A stretch of DNA of 64,000 nt from Planctomycetales bacterium 10988 (GTDB lineage Bacteria > Planctomycetota > Planctomycetia > Pirellulales > Pb10988), in the NCBI GenBank assembly GCA_009664345.1, contig CP043547.1, positions 372,001 through 436,000 of the forward strand, in the 5' to 3' direction. Every line of letters begins with the position of its first letter. Positions within the stretch are counted from its first letter, which is position 1. Shown piece by piece: positions 34,001 through 42,241 of this stretch. The notes under the pieces were generated by a model. That model did not search any database and had not been told where the DNA came from. It worked only from the letters and a program-made list of their open reading frames with translations. The position numbers and the translations under genes are program-made.

Positions 34001-35609
34001 AACCAATGGAACGAAGGGCACCTTCACGGCCGTCGATGGCGATACCTATACGCTCGAAGTCACCGCGATGGCCGATGGCGATGTGATTGTCAACGCTTTG
34101 GCCGATGGGGCGATGGACACCGCCGGCAATGGCAATCAGATCGAAAGTGCCACGGTCACCTATGACGGCACCGCTCCGACGTTGATCATTACTCCTGATA
34201 GCGGCATCACCAACGACGATCCCATCACCTTTACCTTTGAGTTCTCCGAAGAAATCTTTGAGTTTGTCGAAGGCGATATCGAGATCACCGGCGGAACAGG
34301 TGGGAACTTCACCATGGTCGATGGCGATACCTATACCATCGACGTCACGCCGGATGCCGATGGCGAGATCACCGTCACTGTGGCCGATGAAGGTGCCGAG
34401 GATGAAGCCGGGAATTTACTCGTCGGGGATCTGGCTACCATCGAGTACGATGGTACCGCTCCGACCTTGGAAATCACGCCTGATAGTGGGGAAAGTAATG
34501 ACGATCCGATCCTTTTTACGTTCCTCTTTTCCGAAGATGTCACTGGCTTCGATGCTAATGACATCATGGTAATGGGTGGAACGGCGGGAACCTTTACGAC
34601 GATAGATGGGAGTACCTGCACCCTCGAAGTCACGCCAGACGAAGAAGATGGTGATGTGACGGTGACGGTCGCCGATGGCGTTGCTCAAGATGCTGCCATG
34701 AATGACAACGTCGGCGATTCAGCGACAGTCACCTACAATGCCACCGAGCCAACTCCTCTCATTGTCACTGGGTCCGATGCCGGAGGCCCTGCTACGGTTA
34801 GGGTCTTTGATCCTTCCGGCAATGAACTTTTGAGTTTCATGCCTTATGGAGCTTTTACGGGCGGGGTTCGTGTCGCCACCGGGGACATCAACGGAGATGG
34901 TATTCTCGATATCATTACGGCTGCCGGACCAGGCGGAGGCCCGCATGTTCAGGTCTTCGATAGCGAAACCGGCCAGCTTATTACCGGCGGGCTCAACAAC
35001 TTTTATGCCTATGCACTGAATGTCACCACCGGGGTCTTCGTCGCGGTGGGCGATGTTAATAACGATGGGTACGACGACATCATCACCTCACCCGGTGCCG
35101 GTGGTGGCCCGCATGTGCAAGCCTTTAGTTCCGCGGATGGTTCAACGCTTCAGAACTTTTACGCCTATCACCCTGCCTTCGTCGGTGGTGTTCGTGTCGG
35201 AAGTGCGGACTTAAACCAAGATGGCTTTGAAGATATCATTACCGTCCCAGGCTCTTCCGGCGGTCCTCACACCCGTGCTTTCAGCGGCGTGGATCTCGCG
35301 GACCTTTCCAACTTCTTTTCTGGTTCGCCGACCAATACCGACGGCCTCTTAATCGCGGGAGGAATAAGTTTTCTTCCAGTAGAAGACCCCTTTACGATGA
35401 CAGCGCAATTTTCTAGACAATTAACATCTGACAGTGTCGACAATTTAAACACTTTAAAATCTGACACTTCTGACACTATAGAAAATGTCAATGCTGACAC
35501 ATTCAAACCAAAGAAAAGTTGGTATGACGAAGTCGATGAATTTTATCAATCCTCAGAAAAAATTGATAAATTGTTTAGCGGTTTGGGCATTGATTCAGCA
35601 GTTTCCTGA
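31095..35609 (+). CDS. Large surface protein: ELWxSNGT repeats, ten Ig-like domains, FG-GAP repeats
   Basis: 1504 residues in this frame, open from 31056. Residues 1-250 contain five to six ELWxSxGTxxGTQLVKDI repeats, common in planctomycete exported proteins. From about 258 to 1217 there are ten tandem Ig-like domains of about 96 residues of Big_12 type (APTLxITPD... FTFEFSEDVTGF... VTVTVAxxVAQDAAGN). From about 1225 to 1420 come FG-GAP/integrin-like calcium repeats (GDINGDGILDIITAAGPGGG, GDVNNDGYDDIITSPGAGGG, ADLNQDGFEDIITVPG). A Ser/Thr/Asp-rich tail follows. The likely role is adhesion or cell-surface structure. Without the upstream export signal it would stay in the cytoplasm, so correct frame at the C6 tract is essential. 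Confidence 0.8.
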   Translation: MFFIARERFTGYELWISNGTDAGTQLVKNIRPDSVSSLPRYLTNVNGTLFFQAHDGSIGLELWRSNGTEGSTQLVKDIWSGFNWGIPRYLTNVNGTLFFRARESSTGYELWMSNGTEAGTQLVKDIRAGSNGASPRYLTNVDGTLFFSANDGSTGYEIWRSDGTSAGTQLVKEIFDGAISSYPKYLTNVNGTLFFRAFENSTSYELWTSNGTEAGTQLVKDIQFGSSSTPKYLTNANGTLFFQANDGIHGAEVWVLEDTEVPTLGITPDGGATNESPITFTFQFSEFVFNFDTSDVMVTGGAKGTFTAIDRDTFTLVITPSGDGLVTVSVADDVAEDASGNLLLGDSATIEYDGTTPTLMITPDSGITNNFPITFTFEFSEDIIDFIESDISITGGLGSNFTMVDGDTYTIDVTPSADGNVTVSVANDLAEDDAGNLLVGDSVTIEYDGTAPTLMITPDGTLTNSEILLFTFEFSEDVTGFTTEDIVVTNGTKGFFSTTDGNTYTLSVTPTADGDVTVTVASAVAQDAAGNENIGDIATVEYDGTAPTVSVSPENELTNLATTVFTFEFSEEVFGFTADDVMVTNGTKGTFTEVDGDTYTLEVTAMADGDVIVNALADGAMDAAGNGNQIGSATVTYDGTAPTLDITPDGIATNDNPITFTFQFSEDVVGFTIDDLAVVGGSKGTLMMIDGNTYTMDVTPSGEGNLIVAVEDGFAADAAGNLLVGDGVIVEYDSIAPTLTITPDGLVTNLNSTIFTFQFSEVVTGFTIDDVFLSNGTKGTFIPVDGDTYELEVFSPCSSGDLIIAVLDDAAQDAAGNGNIGDSAAITYDNVAPTLEITPDGSANNQGSTLFTFQFSEAVTGFTIDDVDLMSNGPNLSTGMLNAVDEDTYTLEVFYSNANGELIVTVADDAAFDEATNGNTGDSATIEYDSVAPTVGVSPDNQLTNVATTVFTFQFSEEVFDFTADDVMVTNGTKGTFTAVDGDTYTLEVTAMADGDVIVNALADGAMDTAGNGNQIESATVTYDGTAPTLIITPDSGITNDDPITFTFEFSEEIFEFVEGDIEITGGTGGNFTMVDGDTYTIDVTPDADGEITVTVADEGAEDEAGNLLVGDLATIEYDGTAPTLEITPDSGESNDDPILFTFLFSEDVTGFDANDIMVMGGTAGTFTTIDGSTCTLEVTPDEEDGDVTVTVADGVAQDAAMNDNVGDSATVTYNATEPTPLIVTGSDAGGPATVRVFDPSGNELLSFMPYGAFTGGVRVATGDINGDGILDIITAAGPGGGPHVQVFDSETGQLITGGLNNFYAYALNVTTGVFVAVGDVNNDGYDDIITSPGAGGGPHVQAFSSADGSTLQNFYAYHPAFVGGVRVGSADLNQDGFEDIITVPGSSGGPHTRAFSGVDLADLSNFFSGSPTNTDGLLIAGGISFLPVEDPFTMTAQFSRQLTSDSVDNLNTLKSDTSDTIENVNADTFKPKKSWYDEVDEFYQSSEKIDKLFSGLGIDSAVS

Positions 35610-35780
35610 AGGAAGAACCGTCCGCTTAACTCCATCCCACTGTACAATACTTAACAATCACCCAATCATTGTTGTTTGGAGTAGCGACTGTAATTCAAAG
35701 TACTAACCTAACCTCCTGAATCGAGTCCAGCCTGTGGTAGAATCAACCCAGGTTTTGGAGATTCTTTGAAGGAGGCAACC

Positions 35781-36020
35781 GATGCCCATCAAGCGACATT
35801 CCCTCAAGAAAATTATTACGAAATTCCGCGAATCGGAGGTCCATTTGGCCCAAGGCTTGTCCGTGGCACAGGCTTATAAGAGTTAGAAAATCACGAAAAA
35901 AACTAATTAAAATAACTGTATTTGCACGATGGTATTCGCACCGATCAGGCCAAACGGCTCAATGAGTTGGAAAAAGAAAATGCCCGTCTCAAGAAACTCT
36001 CGGCTGGGTCGCAGCCGCCG
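35781..36020 (+). pseudogene. IS3-family OrfA remnant (copy 2)
   Basis: Opens MPIKRHSLKKIITKFRESEV and runs to a TAG at 35884; the later part resumes in another frame (GIRTDQAKRLNELEKENARL), the usual OrfA C-terminus. Bases upstream from about 35725 match those before the copy at 18093 on the other strand. No OrfB remains, and the following DNA to 36120 is full of stops. Confidence 0.7.
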
Positions 36021-36244
36021 GTTGAGTAAAGATTATGAACGCGAACCTTCCACCAGTGAAGCGATGATTCAAAACGGCATGATCCACTTGATGCTCAAAC
36101 GCATAAACCGCACAAATAGCTGAGCTTTAGCAATTCACAATCATGCTCAAAGAGTAAAAGCGCAACTACTTACCTCTTTGCCCGACCTCGCCTGTCAACA
36201 GTTTGCCGCATCGATCCTCTTGCTACGAATCTTTTTAGAGTTAG

Positions 36245-36321
36245 TTTGAGGTCAAAAGTAAATTAGGAGTCACCTTTTCGAGGTATTTACCTGCTTCTGA
36301 ATGGTATTGATCACTGGCTCT
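36245..36321. repeat. MITE-like element, copy 3 (77 bp)
   Basis: Left end GTTTGAGGTCAAAAG, right end (read inward) GAGCCAGTGATCAA, with TTA on both sides (36242-36244 and 36322-36324). The inside shares AAAAGTAAATTAGGAGT with copy 2. TTA is also the target of the IS5-type element at 10803. Confidence 0.7.
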
Positions 36322-36565
36322 TAAGAACTTGCTGACATTTTGGCCTTCTATAAAGTAAGCACTTTATGGCTCATTTAGTTAAAGATTTTTGGCTCATAGA
36401 AGTAGCGTGATGCGATTGTTTCTTGGAAAAACAAGTCAAATATTTATTTCATATAAATTAACTCTTCGATTGCCCAAATTAGGTCTTTTCTGGTATACTT
36501 GAGTAGTCCTTTTAGCGTCCTTCTCTTCCCGGTCTCCCCCAATCTCTGCAACCCCTTAGGCGATT
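36322..36565. other. Intergenic before the second surface protein
   Basis: AT-rich. TTTTCTGGTATACTTGAGTA near 36490 could hold a -10-like TATACT, but I cannot pair it with a good -35. Confidence 0.35.
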
Positions 36566-37036
36566 ATGACTTGGTACAACTCCCTTTCCCGGCGTTCTCA
36601 GTCCAAATCTTTTCCCCCACAAGAAACTCGCTTGCAGCTTGAGCAACTCGAAACCCGTCACCTGCTCTCGGCAGAACCGGTCTTATTGAACGTCAATGTT
36701 GGCGAATTTTCAGATCGACTTGATTTAGACTTAGGGGGACATTCAGATCCGGCGCAGTTGACCGAAGTGAATGGAATCACGTTTTTTACGGCAAATGATG
36801 AAACTACCGGTGTGGAACTTTGGAAGAGTGATGGGACCTCCGAAGGAACGGTTCTTGTGCGAGATATCGTACCTGGCTCAGGAAGCCCTTCAATTTCTCA
36901 GTTAACGAATGTGAATGGCACTCTGCTTTTCACAGCCATTGATGGCGTCCATGGTCGAGAGCTTTGGAAATCCGACGGAACTTCTGCTGGTACGACGATC
37001 GTCAAAGACATCGTTGATGAAGACCTGTTTACTTAG
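36566..37036 (+). pseudogene. Second planctomycete surface protein, truncated by an IS
   Basis: 156 residues. It opens with a basic start and LEQLETRHLLSAEPVLLNVN, the same export motif as the protein at 30895. Two ELWKSDGTxxGT repeats follow (VELWKSDGTSEGTVLVRDIV, RELWKSDGTSAGTTIVKDIV). The frame stops at 37034 where IS-type DNA begins. Family members are usually many hundreds of residues, so most of the gene is lost. An export start without a body may still yield a secreted fragment. Confidence 0.75.
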
Positions 37037-38307
37037 TCGTCCCTGAAAAAAGGTCTTTTTTTCTCGCTTTTATCAAGCGAGGAGGGGAGTGCGGGTTCGG
37101 GGGGGAGCCATTGCTGGGCAGGTAAACGCTTCTTTGAGGAGCTTGAGGAGCAGGGCGAGCTGTTGCCACGGCCAACCAATCCGCGCAGGCCCGAAAGCCA
37201 AAAGTAGTTTTCGGATGTTCGCCGCCGCTCCAGCCAAGACCGCGTTGATCGCGTCACCGGCCAAGCCCTTGAGAAAGCAACGTCCCAGAAGGTGGTCCGA
37301 CTTGAGGTGGCCGATCTTTGGCTCGATCGCGTTGCGGCGTCGGCGGCGTTTTTTCTGGGTCCGACTCAGGCCTCGCGTGCTGCTGCCGGCCAAGTGAACC
37401 CTCGCTGGACCACGGTAATCATGGCCGCGATATCCCTTGTCAACGAAGGCGTCGCTCACCGCTTGGCCGGTCGTCGACTCGACCGTTTGCAGCGTCGCGG
37501 CGAGGGTGTGGCCGTCGTACGGATTGCCCTCGCACAGCCGCACGCCGACGACCCAATTGCCGCGATTGCTCGTCGCGAGGGCGATCTTTTGCCCGAATTC
37601 GTACCGCCGGTGGGCCTTGCCTTTGCTGATGCAAACCACCTCCGGCTCGTGGAGGCTGTAGAGTTTTTGCTTATCATGCGGCTGCTGCCGGTGGACGCGT
37701 TCGCACAAGAACAGCAGTTTTTCCAGGGAAAAATCGGGCTTCGGCTGCTTGCGGCGGACGTCGCGGATCACCCGACCGAGGCAAGTGCGGAGCTTTTTGA
37801 GGCGGCGTCGCATCCGCTTGAACTGCTTGGCGTGGGCATAACGACTCGCTTGCAGGGCGGCCTGCTTGGCGACGTTGACATACGATTGCCGCAGGCGAAT
37901 GCCCCGCGTTTTGGCCGCCTTGCCGAGTTTGTGGATCGCCTTCAGCAGCAACTTCGAGTCGGCGGCGTGATATTTTTCTCCTGCACGGTCGTGTCGACGG
38001 TGACCTGCCGCAGCTCTTGAGGCCGGACTTGCTTGCTACGAACGGCCAGAGCGAGGGTCTCTTCCAGCAGCTGTTGCAGCCGTTCGGCCCCGACGCGTTG
38101 CCGCCATTTGATGAGCGCGGTGGGATGAATCGGCGGCACATGTTGCATCGTCGTGAAGCCGCAAAAGCACTGCCAGTACGGGTTTTCCACCCAACGATCC
38201 AGCAGCGATTCGTCCGACTCGCCGAAGGCGTGCTTGAGATAATGCAGCCCGACCATCAGCCGGGTGGCCTTCGCCGGAGCCCCGAAGTCGGCGGCATAAC
38301 AGCCCAT
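37037..38307 (-). mobile_element. IS5-family element, 5'-truncated
   Basis: GC-rich block containing one transposase in two frames. It lies between a truncated surface gene and a truncated recombinase. The transposase lacks the usual first 35-50 residues and begins within the recombinase frame near 38307, so the right end is gone. I could not find matching terminal repeats or a target duplication. Confidence 0.65.
37073..38307 (-). pseudogene. IS5-family transposase, frameshifted and lacking its N-terminus
   Basis: The first part (38307 to 37942) has TRLMVGLHYLKHAFGESDES and RWVENPYWQCFCGF, the DUF772-type region of IS5 transposases, then LRQVTVDTTVQEKNITPPT with the first catalytic Asp. A missing base near 37952 moves to another frame: SKLLLKAIHKLGKAAKTRG and on to VRLCEGNPYDGHTLAATLQT, VDKGYRGHD and KRRRRRNAIEPKIGHLKSDH with the remaining Asp and Glu. 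Both defects suggest an inactive copy. Confidence 0.75.
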
Positions 38308-38734
38308 CTTTCACATCCAGCGATTGCTGCTCCGTATAAAAACTCGCCATGTTGGCCAAAGTCCGCCGCATCATGCGACCTGCTGGAGTATTTTCGGTCG
38401 GCTGCGTCACATAGATCACCTCCAGGCCGTACTCAAACTCCAGCCGTTCCAACTCGACATAATCGAACAAATTGCGAGCTGCTCGATCCACCTTGAAAAA
38501 CAGCACTCCAGAAAGTTCGCTGGCATTTTCCTTCGCATAACTCAAAAGCTCTTTAAAAATCCGCCGCTCATCCGGCCGCGTGGCGGTCTCGGCGATGCGA
38601 AAAAGCTTGACGAGATCCCCATCGTGCTTGGTGGCGTATGCCTGCAAGGCTTCCTCTTGGATTTCCAAGCTAAATCCTTCGCGTTCCTGCTCGCGGCTGG
38701 AAACCCTAGCGAGCGCCAGATATTTCTTCCTCAT
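38308..38734 (-). pseudogene. Large serine recombinase, N-terminal domain only
   Basis: From ATG 38734: MRKKYLALARVSSREQEREG has the catalytic Ser (ARVSSREQ) of the resolvase fold, followed by FFKVDRAARNLFDYVELERL, EVIYVTQPTENTPAGRMMRR and ASFYTEQQSLDVKDGL. About 142 residues remain; the recombinase and zinc-ribbon regions (300 or more residues in the family) are replaced by IS DNA. The start overlaps the upstream small gene by 26 bases, so the pair was once an operon. Confidence 0.75.
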
Positions 38735-38918
38735 TTTCCTTCTCCAAACCACTCAATAATTGATCGATGTTCAAAAGTATCTCTAAGCCGTCGTCCGGGG
38801 TCAAGCTGTTTTCATAATAGGGTTGCCAGGTTTCTAAAGTGTCCTGCAATAGCTCTTGCGTGATCCACCCTGGACTTCCCGCGGGGACAGTTGATCCTGC
38901 TGCAGAGTCTAAAATCAT
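38706..38918 (-). CDS. Small protein upstream of the serine recombinase
   Basis: 70 residues, acidic and helical (ELLQDTLETWQPYYENSLTP, ILLNIDQLLSGLEKENEEE). Its 3' end overlaps the recombinase start in a different frame. Small acidic proteins in this place are common before large serine recombinases in planctomycetes in my recollection, possibly as regulators or directionality factors. Not assignable to a named family. Confidence 0.5.
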   Translation of the reverse strand: MILDSAAGSTVPAGSPGWITQELLQDTLETWQPYYENSLTPDDGLEILLNIDQLLSGLEKENEEEISGAR

Positions 38919-39264
38919 CGTGGTGCCTGTTGTCGTTCGTTGAAGTTTTCATCAATAGCCAGGCTTTCCGATTGCCACGGCCCAACGACAACTAGGCATT
39001 TGCGCGCATGAAAAATGAACTTTGTTTAGAGAGAGGAATAGTTACTTCATGAAGTAAATTTTTTTCTACCTTCTATACTTAGTAAAATAAATTAGACATA
39101 ATTAAATAGATAATTAACTTATTTACTAGTCACCTAAAGCAAAGAGTTTTTTCTTATAAAATAATGCCTCCTTGGATAAAAAGTAACAACGGACTGTCTT
39201 TATGTGTAGAATAAGAGTTAACAGGAAACCTTCATTTTTAAAACCAATGTGATGGAGAACGAAA
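38919..39264. other. Intergenic, AT-rich, with one palindrome
   Basis: TTACTTCATGAAGTAA at 39042-39057 is a perfect 16-bp palindrome followed by AATTTTTTT, which could be a weak terminator or an operator. Otherwise nothing is recognised. Confidence 0.45.
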
Positions 39265-40347
39265 ATGGTTACGAATGTTCAAGAAGAACTACGACTCGAT
39301 GATGGTACTCGCAAAATTTTATTTCATCCTTGCTTTCCTAATACCTGTCTGGTCGAGGAGGCCACTCACTACACTTTCGACTTCTGCCAGAAGAAAGCTC
39401 CGTATGGAGAATTTTCGATCAACCAATGGTGGATGGATCGTAAAACGCTTTATCCAGATCGGGGAAATCGAACCAAGACGAATTACGAACCGATTATCCG
39501 TTACTGGTGGGCTCTATGTAGAAGACATCGAACGAACGAACAGAAAGATATCCTGGAAAACTTTATCCTTGTCCGGCTCCTTCCTTACATACGTAGCAAT
39601 GGAGCGAAAGATGTCTTTCAAGATGCCGTTCCCCCCCAAAAAAATGTAGAAGGAATCAGCCGACAAGCGTTCATTTTCCAACTGGATCAAATGCTTCAAG
39701 CAAGCCGAGATCAAGAGCTGGATTGGGTTCAATTTCATCACCGGACAGCAGATTGTCTCGGCCCGCCTGAATATGATTTAGAGATTAATGAACTCTATAA
39801 TCAGTTCTGCAAGGAATTGTTTGAAGAGGGTCGACAGGCCATTGAGCGATATGGGAAGGACGGAATTATTATCGCAGAGAGGAAGTGGACACAATGGTTG
39901 AACTTTTTTTCTCGCCGGAAGGGTCATGAACAGGAAAAGAAAGTTTTGGACATTCTTTCCTACGAATGTCGTGCTGCTTTTCATCAATGTTACTCTGCTG
40001 TGTGGTGTGAACTCTTACGTGCTCTGGACAAAAAGTATAACTGGAGCGATGAAGAATACTACTTTCACAGGATTTGGCATACGGAACTTCGACTCCCTTC
40101 AGATCGCCCCGAGGAATCTTATTTCCATCTTTTCCATGGGCACGTTTTTGGACTCCATCCTGCAGCGGCTGATTTTATCAGCACCCAAACAGGAGCTGAA
40201 ATGGTAGGGGATGTCCTGAAAGGTGAGGACGATCAACCCTTCCGCCGCATGCTACATGGCCTCCTGGTGGCGATCCACGCTTATCAAGATCGAAGAGAAA
40301 CCTATGCCGATTCCCGCAGAAATGCCTCTAGTAAACCAGTGTTTTGA
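39265..40347 (+). CDS. Unknown 360-residue protein
   Basis: A soluble protein starting at ATG 39265, with a purine-rich stretch (GATGGAGAACGAAA) before it. It is rich in Trp, Tyr and His (INQWWMDRKTLYPD, IRYWWALCRRH, YYFHRIWHTELRLPSDRPEE, YFHLFHGHVFGLHPAAADFI). His- and Asp-rich clusters in the last third could bind metal. No known domain is visible, and there is no signal peptide. It stands alone between mobile-element debris and the right toxin array. Confidence 0.5.
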   Translation: MVTNVQEELRLDDGTRKILFHPCFPNTCLVEEATHYTFDFCQKKAPYGEFSINQWWMDRKTLYPDRGNRTKTNYEPIIRYWWALCRRHRTNEQKDILENFILVRLLPYIRSNGAKDVFQDAVPPQKNVEGISRQAFIFQLDQMLQASRDQELDWVQFHHRTADCLGPPEYDLEINELYNQFCKELFEEGRQAIERYGKDGIIIAERKWTQWLNFFSRRKGHEQEKKVLDILSYECRAAFHQCYSAVWCELLRALDKKYNWSDEEYYFHRIWHTELRLPSDRPEESYFHLFHGHVFGLHPAAADFISTQTGAEMVGDVLKGEDDQPFRRMLHGLLVAIHAYQDRRETYADSRRNASSKPVF

Positions 40348-40435
40348 TTGAGAATGGCTCCCAAGAAAGGGGGCAGAGCCCATGTCAGATTTTTCTATCT
40401 CTAACCGTCGGGAGGGGAGGAGGAGGATCGAGACG

Positions 40436-40650
40436 ATGGTTGTTTTACTGCCGTCTCGGGTGCGGACGGTCTCGCTGGGTTGGAGTTGACCGGCTGCGAT
40501 GAAGGCTTGGCGGGTCTTACTCCAGAAAGGATGCGTGACAGTACAACCGATCGGCTTGGTTTGGCCTTCGACGTTTACATCAATCGCGGCCTGATCGGTG
40601 CCATGAACGAACTTCCCAGTGACAACATTCCCCGGTGGAGGGGCTGTAGT
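40436..40650 (-). pseudogene. HINT-domain fragment (copy 3) at the end of the right array
   Basis: Minus-strand translation gives GKFVHGTDQAAIDVNVEGQT and CTVTHPFWSKTRQAFIAAGQ, nearly identical to residues about 150-210 of the HINT protein at 42242..43075. It has neither start nor tip and is followed by unrelated sequence. It is the last cassette trace before the unknown gene. Confidence 0.7.
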
Positions 40651-40674
40651 TGGATAAACATCAATATCAGTGAT

Positions 40675-41103
40675 TTAAGATAGAACTCGATACAATTCTT
40701 CTACTAAGTCTTCAAAAAGTATGTCATCCTCTTCTATGTCAGATCCATCGTCAGAATAATCCATAAACACGTATTCTTGACTTTCATCAATGGAAAAAAG
40801 GAAGAGTTGTCCATCATCTCCATAGGCAAAAATATAATATTTCCAGTCATAAAATCTTCCAGACTTTATTGTTTCAATATCTAGATTCGTAAACCCCTGT
40901 ATCCACGTTGAACCTGAGCCTGTATGCAGTACCCCGGGGCAAGTATTTAGTTTTTCTTTAAGTGAGTATAGTTTAACGAGTGGTTTAGGAGTTGGTATTT
41001 TATAGTATTCTTCAAATATCTCGTAAGAAGGATTATTTAAGCTGAAAATATAGTTTCTCATATTTTCTTCAACTATTTTTTTATAATTGAATTCATTTGA
41101 CAT
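40675..41103 (-). CDS. SUKH (SMI1/KNR4)-like immunity protein
   Basis: 142 residues, starting 11 bases after the toxin-tip stop. The layout fits the SUKH superfamily: an N-terminal helix (IVEENMRNYIFSL), a middle IPTPKPLVKLYSLKEKL, then YYIFAYGDDGQLFLFSIDES followed by an acidic strand/helix (YSDDGSDIEEDDILFEDLVE). SUKH proteins are the largest family of immunity proteins for polymorphic toxins, often nuclease tips. It would neutralise the tip encoded at 41115..41849. Confidence 0.7.
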   Translation of the reverse strand: MSNEFNYKKIVEENMRNYIFSLNNPSYEIFEEYYKIPTPKPLVKLYSLKEKLNTCPGVLHTGSGSTWIQGFTNLDIETIKSGRFYDWKYYIFAYGDDGQLFLFSIDESQEYVFMDYSDDGSDIEEDDILFEDLVEELYRVLS

Positions 41104-41114
41104 CTAAAACCTTT

Positions 41115-41849
41115 CTAAGGCTCAACATAGCCAGTGAAGAACTTCTTAGGAACCTTTTTATCAAATCTAAATCTAGCCGAGGTTCCATAAATCAATTGAG
41201 CACCGGTTGGATACTTCTTGGAGCCGAGTCGCATCCACCCATTTCCAATTACTTTTCCTCCCAAAGAAACAATTTGATACGATGAACCATCTTTATTGAG
41301 ATTAAGGGTACCATTCTTAAGATCGATCAGTTGTTGATTATATGCTTTATTCATGAGTATGTAATGTTCCTTGGCACTGAGAAATCTAGTTGCATTTTTA
41401 GTAGGAGCGCCATGAACCCCGTTTGGAGTCACACCAGTAAAAACGCGTCTACCTTGTTGGGCAAGGGTTGTTTGAGCACCATGCTTAGCCAAAGAGTGGA
41501 CACCCTTAGCTCCATATTTTGCTTCAAAATCCACGATCTTTTGAGTCCAGTAGGCCTCCTGAGCCTGCTGTAACCAATTGTTTCCCGAAAAATTTCCTTT
41601 ATTAGCTTTAAGAAAATTTGTCCATTCATTACAGGTATTATGAACCAGGATGCCCAGTTCGGCGACTTGGTAGACGTGTTCGCCGTGGACTTCGAGGTTA
41701 TAGACCTTGTCGGTGGGCGGGCGAGGGAGGATCGAGACGATCGTTGTTTTGCTGCCAGCTCGGGTGCGGACGGTCTCACCGGGTTGGAGCTGACCGGCCT
41801 CGATGAAGGCTTGCTGGGTCTCGCTCCAGAAGGGATGTTTGGTGCTCAC
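41115..41849 (-). CDS. Partial HINT domain plus toxin tip
   Basis: 244 residues, GTG start at 41849. Residues 1-73 are the C-terminal half of a HINT domain: HPFWSETQQAFIEAGQLQPG, then DKVYNLEVHGEHVYQVAELG and the splice-type end ILVHNTC. The tip (about 75-244) has HSLAKHGAQTTLAQQGRRVF, NATRFLSAKEHYILMNKAYN, and a basic end FRFDKKVPKKFFTGYVEP. Similar HGAQTTLAQQ tips occur in RHS toxins to my recollection, but the activity is not known to me. The start overlaps the stop of a 30-residue lipobox peptide (GTGA). Confidence 0.7.
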   Translation of the reverse strand: MSTKHPFWSETQQAFIEAGQLQPGETVRTRAGSKTTIVSILPRPPTDKVYNLEVHGEHVYQVAELGILVHNTCNEWTNFLKANKGNFSGNNWLQQAQEAYWTQKIVDFEAKYGAKGVHSLAKHGAQTTLAQQGRRVFTGVTPNGVHGAPTKNATRFLSAKEHYILMNKAYNQQLIDLKNGTLNLNKDGSSYQIVSLGGKVIGNGWMRLGSKKYPTGAQLIYGTSARFRFDKKVPKKFFTGYVEP

Positions 41850-41938
41850 CTAGACAAGCTGCAACCCTTCAAACCGGCGCAGCCTGCGAAGATCATGATG
41901 CAGAAGCCGAAGGAGATGAAGCGGATGCCCTGCGTCAT
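41846..41938 (-). CDS. 30-residue lipobox peptide overlapping the toxin start
   Basis: MTQGIRFISFGFCIMIFAGC then AGLKGCSLSR and a stop. It has a basic start, hydrophobic core and FAGC lipobox, so it looks like a lipoprotein signal peptide without a mature protein. Its TGA overlaps the GTG of the next gene by three bases. A broken copy lies at 4126-4186. It may be the severed leader of a former HINT lipoprotein. Confidence 0.5.
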   Translation of the reverse strand: MTQGIRFISFGFCIMIFAGCAGLKGCSLSR

Positions 41939-41972
41939 TGCGAAGGAGCATGGCATCCCTTTCATGTCGCCG

Positions 41973-42239
41973 CTACCCAGTCTGCTTCTTCCCGAGCCAC
42001 GGCAGTAACAGCGAATCAAACTCCTCGTCGGACATCTCTCCGCTGCTCACCCGATTCCATGAACCGGTCTTAATCATGACTGGCAATGGTATATCGGTAA
42101 AGGCTCTCTTGAAATAGGTCACAAGAGTGCCTTGGCTTAGGCCAGCCTCAGCGAGAGTGCCCAGAAGTGAGGCAAGCTCCACTGGCTGCATGCGTCCTCG
42201 CTCTTGTCGAAGTCTTTCGATAATAAGATCGTCGTGCAT
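41973..42239 (-). CDS. Putative immunity protein of the first HINT tip
   Basis: 88 residues from ATG 42239, two bases after the stop of the HINT gene. It is a small helical protein (MHDDLIIERLRQERGRMQPV, ELASLLGTLAEAGLSQGTLV) ending in MSDEEFDSLLLPWLGKK, typical of small immunity proteins. The spacing implies translational coupling. No family can be named with confidence. Confidence 0.55.
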   Translation of the reverse strand: MHDDLIIERLRQERGRMQPVELASLLGTLAEAGLSQGTLVTYFKRAFTDIPLPVMIKTGSWNRVSSGEMSDEEFDSLLLPWLGKKQTG

Positions 42240-42241
42240 CA

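Noticed and set aside
31868-34745. Direct DNA repeats as a separate repeat element in the surface gene
   Set aside because: The ten units are protein-level Ig-like domains with diverged DNA; they belong to the gene.
37292-38020. Long plus-strand ORFs across the IS5 remnant
   Set aside because: GC-rich antisense frames of the transposase, which itself shows catalytic motifs on the minus strand.
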